From: Rugalucina vietnamica
Taxonomy: Eukaryota; Mollusca; Bivalvia; Lucinida; Lucinidae
Length of the DNA: 64,000 bases
Direction: 5' to 3'
NCBI GenBank assembly: GCA_964017185.1
Contig: OZ024875.1
Location: forward strand, 24,685,456 to 24,749,455
A program made the translations under genes and the position numbers. Under the pieces are notes generated by a model. The model searched no databases, had not been told where the DNA came from, and was given only the letters and a program-made list of their open reading frames with translations. This document shows positions 57,452 through 64,000 of this stretch, piece by piece. Positions within the stretch are counted from its first letter, which is position 1; each line of letters starts with the position of its first letter.

Positions 57452-58930
57452 TCATCGTATATTATGCATCCAATTTTCCCTCATTTTATTGTGTAAATAC
57501 TACAAATATGACATCCATTGTCAATGCTATGTTTATCCTTTTTATTTTAGCCTTTCTTGCATTGTAAACAAGACTGTCTAGAAATCACGTGATCTTAGAT
57601 ATAAGATCATCATGTTGATATTGATAGTAAAGATAGATCAGTATCATCTCTTCTGACCCCTGAAATATTAGCTCATTGAAATGTTCGTTAGATGATATGA
57701 TAATTTAGAAGTATGGCAACACTTTCCTGACGTGTTTCACATCAATGCCACATGTTCTTTGACTCATTGTGTCAAAGGCATTTCATGTTTCCATTCTCAA
57801 ATCAGTGTTTCACCAACAGCTTTTACATGAACGGAATGCATTTTATTTTATATACACATCGTCATTATTATGTATTCATTAAAACTTTTAAACAATTTTC
57901 TGCTTCGTTTTTCTGTCCTAAGCCTTATTTGATTGATTTGTTGTTTTACGACAAATTCGACAAACAAGATTATGTATGGACGTTGCCTCAATTTCGTGAG
58001 ACTTCTAGTCTACATGGGGATGTCATAGCACCCTAAAAGCGCATCAAATTATTCTTGGATAATAATTATGTCTTTTTAGAGCGGATGAGTTGACTAAAGT
58101 CACTTTTCTTAGCCAGGCTCAGGTCTAAGTAGTTGATCAGTAATCAGACGTCTAGTCAACAAGTGATAAATTTTGCCTAAAGAAGGCGAACACATCCTAT
58201 GTGTTTTGGCAGTTCCAGTAGGATCCTACTCTACGAGAAAAACAAACAAACAAACAAACAACAACAAAGAACACGTGTTCTGTTTTCATTGGTTTTAAAA
58301 CATACAATTTATTATATACACGATATAGACAGCATTCAATGAAAGACATAATTATATCCGACACTAAAGTGCTTGTTTCGGACAAAACATTTCGATAAAC
58401 AGCGTAGACTCTGTGTAGCCTGAATGTATCCAATGCTGCAACTAACAACACTTTATCACAGTGACCAAGGAAAACACGATTGATTTTGGTAATGTCATTA
58501 TTGCACATAGAAAGGATATACACTTGACAATAATTAATAAATACGACTTTTATTCGCATCCACCTCAGACACACTGAACATGTCGAAAATGTGAGCCATG
58601 CCTACAACCAAGAGATTTTACCGAAGAAAATAAATACTGTATGGACAGCACACGTCGATAAAGTCACTTTAAAAAGGTAAAAGTAAGCACTAATCAGTAA
58701 ATGGCGCAATCCCAAAGAAATTCCCACTCAAAACTAATTTGACAATCACGTACTTGTACTAGATACAAGGAAAACGTATCGAGTGAATAGCTATTTTCCA
58801 ACTAGTGGTCACTCTACGCTGCGGCAGCGGCAGCGGCGGCGGCGGCGGCGGTGGCGGCGACGGCGGAGCGGCGGCGGCGGAGACGGCGGCTGCGGCGGCG
58901 GCGGCGGCGACGGCGGCGACGGCGGCGGAG
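57452..58930. other. Left-arm middle, no recognised gene
   Basis: Frames at 57752-58036 (plus) and 58197-58574 (minus) are long and mirrored in the right arm at 60786-61070 and within 60247-60625. They have no motif, and the arms are nearly identical at DNA level, so mirroring is not evidence for coding. A (GTTT)n-type stretch lies at about 58240-58262. Confidence 0.5.
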
Positions 58931-59225
58931 TTATCAGTGTATTCAACGCCGCCGAAGGCGGCATCAGTATGTATTCTCTCCGCCGCAGGCGGCGGCGTGT
59001 CGTTATCCCGCCGCGGCGTTATGCCCCTATCCCGCGGCGATTGCGGCGTTTTAACATCGTCCCGAGGCGGCGACGGCGGAGCGGCGGCGGCGGCGGCGGC
59101 GTTATCAGTGTATTCAACGCCGCCGAAGGCGGCATCAGTATGTTGTATTCCCGTGTCGTTATCCCGCCGCGGCGTTATGCCCCTATCCCGCGGCGATTGC
59201 GGCGTTTTAACATCGTCCCGCGGTG
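58812..59225. repeat. GCC/GGC-rich repeat block, left arm, with duplicated ~175 bp unit
   Basis: Long GGC runs with two copies of a unit containing 'gttatcagtgtattcaacgc', 'cgccgaaggcggcatcagta' and 'cctatcccgcggcgattgcg' (58929-59080 and 59100-59222). On the minus strand a 189-codon frame (58759-59328) encodes Ala/Pro runs and two copies of a SPPRDDVKTPQSPRDRGI segment. The right arm has one unit and a base lost in a G-run that breaks this frame. Coding is possible but unproven. Confidence 0.7.
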
Positions 59226-59815
59226 GCGAATAAGTTGCATTATTCTGTGGTAATTTTTGACTGACTCTGTCGCTGTAAGAGTGCTTATGATGTCTGTGTC
59301 TTAACATGACGACTCGTCTTGACTGCATTGCTAAGCAGTCAGGTCAATGTGAAGTATGTTTTTTTCTTCTATTGGCTTACTCCAGAAAGATAGTCTGTTA
59401 CATTTTAATGATTTTAAAGATCTACGTCCTAGGATCGGGAAGCAGCGTAATCAAAAAGAAAATTTCCACTACAAAAAAAAAAAAACAGGCGAGAAAAAAA
59501 AAAACTTAATTGATAAAATGTACGAGGCTGAATCACTGTTTTGGTTCACATTTAACAAAGTGTTTTACAATAATTAAGTTTATGACTTTGTGACCAACCG
59601 AATATTATTTGGCTGTTAACTTTGCCTTGAGCATTTTATTTGTTCTGTCAAATCTAGCACTGTAATCACCTCACTTATATTTGCCAACCATGCTTTCTGT
59701 TATTTATGTTATAGATTGTAACCTTTGTTTTATATTTCTTAACACGAATTTCTCTATTGTTTATTTACTCCACGGGTATGGCTTCAACCGTCTCCGCGGC
59801 TGAACAATCCCCGTC
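59223..59815. other. Unique centre of the inverted repeat (~590 bp)
   Basis: AT-rich, with A-runs at about 59470-59510 and no match to either arm. No gene is recognised. It is long enough that the arms could fold or recombine around it. Confidence 0.8.
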
Positions 59816-61370
59816 GACGCGGTACGATGTTAAAACGCCGCAATCGCCGCGGGATAGGGCATAACGCCACGGCGGGATAACGACACGCCGCCGCCTGCGG
59901 CGGTGGGAATACAACATACTGATGCCGCCTTCGGCTGCGTTGAATACACTGATAACGCCTCCGCCGCCGCCGCCTCCGCCGCCGCCGCCGCCGCTGCCGC
60001 AGCGTAGAGTGACCACTAGTTGGAAAATAGCTATTCACTCGATACGTTTTCCTTGTATCTAGTACAAGTACGTGATTGTCAAATTAGTTTTGAGTGAGAA
60101 TTTCTTTGGGATTGCGCCATTTACTGATTAGTGCTTACTTTTACCTTTTTAAAGTGACTTTATCGACGTGTGCTGTCCATACAGTATTTATTTTCTTCGG
60201 TAAAATCTCTTGGTTGTAGGCATGGCTCACATTTTCGACATGTTCAGTGTGTCTGAGGTGGATGCGAATAAAAGTCATATTTATTAATTATTGTCAAGTG
60301 TATATCCTTTCTATGTGCAATAATGACATTACCAAAATCAAACGTATTTTCCTTGGTCACTGTGATAAAGTGCTTGTTAGTTGCAGCATTGGATACATTC
60401 AGGCTACACAGAGTCTACGCTGTTTATCGAAATGTTTTGTCCGAAACAAGCACTTTAGTGTCGGATATAATTATGTCTTTCATTGAATGCTGTCTATATC
60501 GTGTATATAATAAATTGTATGTTTTAAAACCAATGAAAACAGAACACGTGTTCTTTGTTGTTGTTTGTTTGTTTGTTTGTTTTTCTCGTAGAGTAGGATC
60601 CTACTGGAACTGCCGAAACACATAGGATGTGTTCGCCTTCTTTAGGCAAAATTTATCACTTGTTGACTAGACGTCTGATTACTGATCAACTACTTAGACC
60701 TGAGCCTGGCTAAGAAAAGTGACTTTAGTCAACTCATCCGCTCTAAAAAGACATAATTATTATCCAAGAATAATTTGATGCACTTTTAGGGTGCTATGAC
60801 ATCCCCATGTAGACTAGAAGTCTCACGAAATTGAGGCAACGTCCATACATAATCTTGTTTGTCGAATTTGTCGTAAAACAACAAATCAATCAAATAAGGC
60901 TTAGGACAGAAAAACGAAGCAGAAAATTGTTTAAAAGTTTTAATGAATACATAATAATGACGATGTGTATATAAAATAAAATGCATTCCGTTCATGTAAA
61001 AGCTGTTGGTGAAACACTGATTTGAGAATGGAAACATGAAATGCCTTTGACACAATGAGTCAAAGAACATGTGGCATTGATGTGAAACACGTCAGGAAAG
61101 TGTTGCCATACTTCTAAATTATCATATCATCTAACGAACATTTCAATGAGCTAATATTTCAGTGGTCAGAAGGGATGATACTGATCTATCTTTACTATCA
61201 ATATCAACATGATGATCTTATATCTAAGATCACGTGATTTCTAGACAGTCTTGTTTACAATGCAAGAAAGGCTAAAATAAAAAGGATAAACATAGCATTG
61301 ACAATGGATGTCATATTTGTAGTATTTACACAATGAAATGAGGGAAAATCGGATGCATAATATACGATGA

Positions 61371-61685
61371 AACTGTAATTTTATCAGTCAGACTTGTTAT
61401 GATCTTCATTTGAACCAAGCATTAGCAGGTAACTCGACTTGCAAGGCATATTATAGATGTCGAGAATGTAATCCGTAGATAGATAAAGCAAAACAAAAGG
61501 GCAGATTATTTACATGCGAAGAACAGTACTACAAAGTTTGTAAGGGTTGCTTCAAAGAAAACCACCTCTGTGTCATGGTCAGAGTAGAGGAAACGAGCAA
61601 GCCTGATTCAATGAATAAACGAAATGGGCTCAATTAAGTATATATTTTCGATTTTGAGTGCAGACAAGATGACCAAATAGCCCAG
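61371..61685 (+). pseudogene. Polinton/adintovirus-type DNA polymerase N-terminal fragment, right arm
   Basis: Mirror of 57137-57451, now on the plus strand. The Cys-knuckle region, the in-frame TAG (61476-61478) and TAA (61635-61637), the FDFECRQDD exonuclease motif and the CAG/GTAAGG donor-like end are all conserved. Sharing both stops with the left arm means the gene was dead before the arms separated, or that conversion keeps them alike. Confidence 0.6.
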
Positions 61686-62122
61686 GTAAGGACGAAAACG
61701 TTCCAACTGAGGAAAATCTACATGTGGAACATTTGCACACGTGCCATATATCTGCCTCGTACCTAGATTGTTATCTTAATATTGAAAATGGAAAGCTTAT
61801 TACTAGGCTTGTTGAAAAGAGGGATGACTTCAATTTCCCAATAGTTAACTTTCCATTTATGAGTAGCAATATGCCATCAGCACCTGCTTACGGAGTATAT
61901 GTCTCTCAGCTAGTTCGCTATGCTAAAGCCTGCTGTAACTACGAAGACTTTGTTGATAGGGGGAAGTTACTCACCAGCAAATTGTTGTCAAAGGGATATC
62001 GCAGGACGAAGCTTGTGCCAACTCTTAAAAAGTTCTATGGGAGACAACATGATCTTGATGATCCCTACAGCGTGGCCGCGTCTAAACTTGTGACTGACCT
62101 TATGCCAATTGCCAATAATTAA
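61670..62122 (+). pseudogene. C-terminal part of a reverse-transcriptase-type protein, right arm
   Basis: Same block as 56717-57130, here with an unbroken frame of ~150 codons ending ...LVTDLMPIANN and TAA. It shows YLDCYLNIENGKL, KRDDFNFPIVNF and AYGVYVSQL motifs. The RT catalytic domain is missing and there is no ATG start, so it is a fragment despite the open frame. Confidence 0.6.
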
Positions 62123-62272
62123 TAAGGCTTTCAATTACCGGACATTCGTTTCTTACCATTTTCTCGGCATTGTAAATCAGTCATATGGACATGGCTGGTG
62201 CATTATAATGGGCAGGTGATGTTCACATTTCGCGATCACCTAATCACACCTGCTGCTTTATAAGCGGCAGCA

Positions 62273-62485
62273 CTATCTTCGCCTTCTAGTTGGAACATGT
62301 CCTCTCACACCATGGCGAGTTCCTGACTTTGGTGAAGGAGGCAGCGTACGCTTAGAAGTGCAATTCAGGTCTGGACTTTCAGGAAAGAAAGGTCGAAGAA
62401 TATCCATCTTTCGCAAAAGTAACAAGAAATAATGTGACAAAATGCAACTGTATTTTAAGGTTTATAAAAAAAGGGGTTTATATAC
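62273..62485 (-). CDS. 44-codon basic ORF behind a TATA box, right arm
   Basis: Mirror of 56093-56302. The ATG is at 62407 on the minus strand, and TTTATATA (TATA box inverse) lies near 62476-62483. Frame, length and visible protein text are the same as in the left arm. Function unknown. Confidence 0.4.
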
Positions 62486-62821
62486 GCTCGTGATGGGCAT
62501 TTGTGTGAGGAGAAGAAAAGGAGACGGAAACGAAGCGGGCTTGGGTGTCCGGAGAATTTGTGAGAAAAAAAAATGAATGGTTATAATTAATGTAAATGTT
62601 GATGATCATGCGACAAAAATATGACTTGTCTAAAAAAACAATGTATTTTCGACATGTCATTTTCTTGTTTGCGCATTGGGTAAACAGTAAGCAAGACTAG
62701 AAATACCTTCATTCATTCATACGATATACATGTATATTTATACATACACGATACACGGTTAAAGTATACGACAAACAAAATACAAGGCTTACATGTACAT
62801 GAAGTATCAATTAAATTTGTT

Positions 62822-63208
62822 CTATCGTTGTACTTCTACAAAGTCAACGTAAAGCTTCAAGAAACTACAAGATTTACATTGGCAGTTTGTCTCTTTAATT
62901 TTACTTGTCCGTATAAACAGCGGATCTTCTTTTTTAGACATTGGAATAAAGTCCATCCAGTTACGAGTAAGTGGTCGTTCATTAAATACTTCATCCTCTT
63001 CCATGATTCTGAATTTTATTATCAAGTCAAAACACTCATTAGTCCTGATTGAAACGAATTCATCGGCGGGTGTTTCTGGTTTTATTTTCCCACAGAGGTA
63101 ACATTCTCGAACCGAAACGTAAGTAGTCTGTATAACATGCGTCTTTGCACTGTTGTACTTCGTAGCCACTTTCCGGTGGCCAAGGCGATATTCATACATG
63201 TGGTCCAT
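62822..63208 (-). CDS. Cys-rich 128-residue protein of unknown function, right arm
   Basis: Mirror copy of 55370-55756, starting MDHMYEYRLGHRKV. C36/C39 and C109/C111/C114 are kept. Two amino-acid changes from the left copy (Cys5 to Tyr and a Cys to Arg before NWMDF) leave the presumed metal ligands untouched. Intact frame. Confidence 0.55.
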   Translation of the reverse strand: MDHMYEYRLGHRKVATKYNSAKTHVIQTTYVSVRECYLCGKIKPETPADEFVSIRTNECFDLIIKFRIMEEDEVFNERPLTRNWMDFIPMSKKEDPLFIRTSKIKETNCQCKSCSFLKLYVDFVEVQR

Positions 63209-63374
63209 TTTTTTACTATGGCAATTAAGCTAACCAAAACAAATAGCCTCATAAAAGTATCTTACAACTCGCTTGAACACACAAAAAACAACAAAAAGTA
63301 CATAAATAAGAGTCCATGAAACATTTAAAACTATGGGCGTATTTAAGAAAACACAGTTACCAGTCAATGAAGTT

Positions 63375-63807
63375 TCAAAAATAGTTTATGTACCCGTTCG
63401 GGTTGCATTCAGAACACACCATAGACCCCTCCTGGTTTTGATGAGAATCTTCGCACAGTGTGACTTTGTCCAATTTTCCGTCGAGAAGTTCCTCAACGAG
63501 AAGCATGGCTGATTTCAGTTTCTCCCATTGAAGAAACGTAAGCGCTATGCCCGTTTTCGTCGGAATGAGTTCCTCGTAGCCGTCGGGGACAAACCAGCGT
63601 CGTATGTTTACCAGAGGGTAACCACTTTTTTACAGACACGTGATAGTTTCCGTATAAGTGTACCATGCAGCCCACCGGTTTTGAGTTCTTGTATTCCTCC
63701 ACGGCACTGTCTATAAGATCTAGACAACTGAACTGGCTCGAGATTTATTCGCATACTTTAACGTATCTGTTATTTCCGAGTTCGAAAAACATTTGCTCGT
63801 TCTCCAT
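63375..63807 (-). pseudogene. Broken PC4-like gene, right arm
   Basis: Mirror of 54770-55202, with equal length (433 bp), the same premature TAA after VKVCE and the same one-base shift between VSVKKW and LVNIRRWF. It confirms that the lesions predate the arm duplication or are kept uniform by gene conversion. Confidence 0.65.
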
Positions 63808-63864
63808 AATGTTTTCATTTCAGAATCGATAGTAATAATAATCAACCGTACGCCGCCGCGTTCC

Positions 63865-63985
63865 TTATATATAACAAACATGACGTCATTAGGAATAGGT
63901 CCTAAAAGCAGTCGCTATTGATTCGTTGAAGTAGCGTAGGTAGGGTATGGCTCACGGTCGCGTGATGTCGATGACTCATAAGCTA
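63865..63985 (-). promoter_or_regulatory. Promoter of the right arm: shared AP-1 module, CRE, TATA
   Basis: Inverse of 54598-54720. CCTTATATATAAC (63862-63874), TGACGTCA and the 'gcgtgatgtcgatgactcat' module are all present, reading toward the centre of the inverted repeat. Confidence 0.6.
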
Positions 63986-64000
63986 TGTCATGTGTTTGAC

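Larger units (their letters stand above)
54577..59222 (+). repeat. Giant inverted repeat, left arm (~4.65 kb)
   Basis: The sequence from GTCAAACACATGACATAGCT (54577) to CGGCGTTTTAACATCG (about 59215) is present in inverse at 59816-64000. Paired coordinates sum to 118577-118578 from 54577 to about 56319 and to 118822 from about 56566 to 58600. A ~244 bp segment (56320-56566) is therefore present only in this arm. A further ~215 bp excess comes from a duplicated GCC-rich unit (58930-59220). Base differences are scattered at about one per 100-200. Outward of 54577 the match cannot be tested because the right arm leaves the window. Confidence 0.95.
59816..64000 (-). repeat. Giant inverted repeat, right arm (>=4.2 kb, runs off the window)
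   Basis: Inverse copy of 54577-59222. Compared with the left arm it lacks the 244 bp segment and one GCC-rich unit. It keeps the longer RT-type reading frame. The last window bases (...CATGTGTTTGAC) still match, so its outer limit is unknown. Confidence 0.95.

Noticed and set aside
57752..58036. 94-codon frame identical in both arms (mirror 60786-61070).
   Set aside because: Arms are near-identical at DNA level, so an unbroken frame of this size is expected without selection. No motif.
54577..64000. Assembly hairpin artefact explaining the whole inverted repeat.
   Set aside because: The arms differ by substitutions, a 244 bp indel and repeat-unit number, and a 590 bp unique centre lies between. 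A fold-back read would give near-perfect arms. Not fully excluded without spanning reads.
48715..64000. Integrated mollusc herpesvirus.
   Set aside because: The BIR relic and long inverted repeats are suggestive, but the polymerase motifs are of the Polinton/adintovirus type and not herpesvirus type, and no herpesvirus capsid or terminase text is visible.

Overview
The window looks like metazoan nuclear DNA, most likely from a bivalve mollusc. Genes are split by introns with standard GT/AG borders, the DNA is AT-rich and CpG-poor, and most of it consists of nested, mostly non-autonomous mobile elements of a kind common in marine invertebrates, including a tRNA-headed SINE with a V-type central domain. 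The species assignment is inference from repeat style and cannot be settled here.

Host gene. The minus strand from about 47.4 kb down to 14.6 kb carries six exons of a TRPV-type cation channel: S1 (47240-47353), S2 (46311-46418), S3-S4 (43193-43344), S5 in two versions (41068-41177 and 17425-17534) and the pore helix/selectivity filter (14656-14753). All have good splice sites. The two S5 exons are both 110 bp with the same intron phases, and either one alone fits between the S3-S4 exon and the pore exon. Using both, or neither, breaks the frame. They are therefore strong candidates for mutually exclusive exons 23.5 kb apart. The ankyrin-repeat N-terminus and S6/C-terminus lie outside the window or were not found.

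Repeat landscape, 1-48.5 kb. The main family ('GCTCACC family') has about ten copies. It has a conserved 5' end with a GGACCAATGGTCC palindrome and ends in a strong hairpin plus CTAA. A filled and an empty site are both present in the window. Other layers are three arrays of a ~125 bp satellite holding oestrogen-response-element-like palindromes, arrays of a ~175 bp CCCCACCC-rich unit, one 5'-truncated non-LTR retrotransposon, a hAT-type element with a perfect 8 bp target duplication, a second element with an 8 bp duplication, two Tc1/mariner-type elements (one with five RFX X-box-like palindromes) and a nest up to five insertions deep at 24.2-34.9 kb.

48.5-54.5 kb. A promoter-like island has one CRE, five AP-1 sites, CCAAT, a TATA-like box and a splice donor. 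It precedes a decayed BIR (inhibitor-of-apoptosis) domain. Then come clusters of TTCCGCAT inverted repeats and a quasi-periodic AACCGGG-type tract.

54.6-64 kb. A very large inverted repeat has arms of about 4.65 and 4.2 kb around a ~590 bp unique centre, and its right arm runs off the window. Each arm carries a broken PC4-like gene, a 128-codon Cys-rich ORF of unknown function, a 44-codon ORF behind a TATA box, the C-terminal part of a reverse-transcriptase-type protein, an interrupted N-terminal piece of a Polinton/adintovirus-type family-B DNA polymerase, and GCC-rich repeats. The arms differ by substitutions and indels, so this is not a simple sequencing fold-back. A ~50 bp promoter module is shared between both arms and the BIR island, which suggests all three come from one undescribed virus-like or Polinton-like element family.
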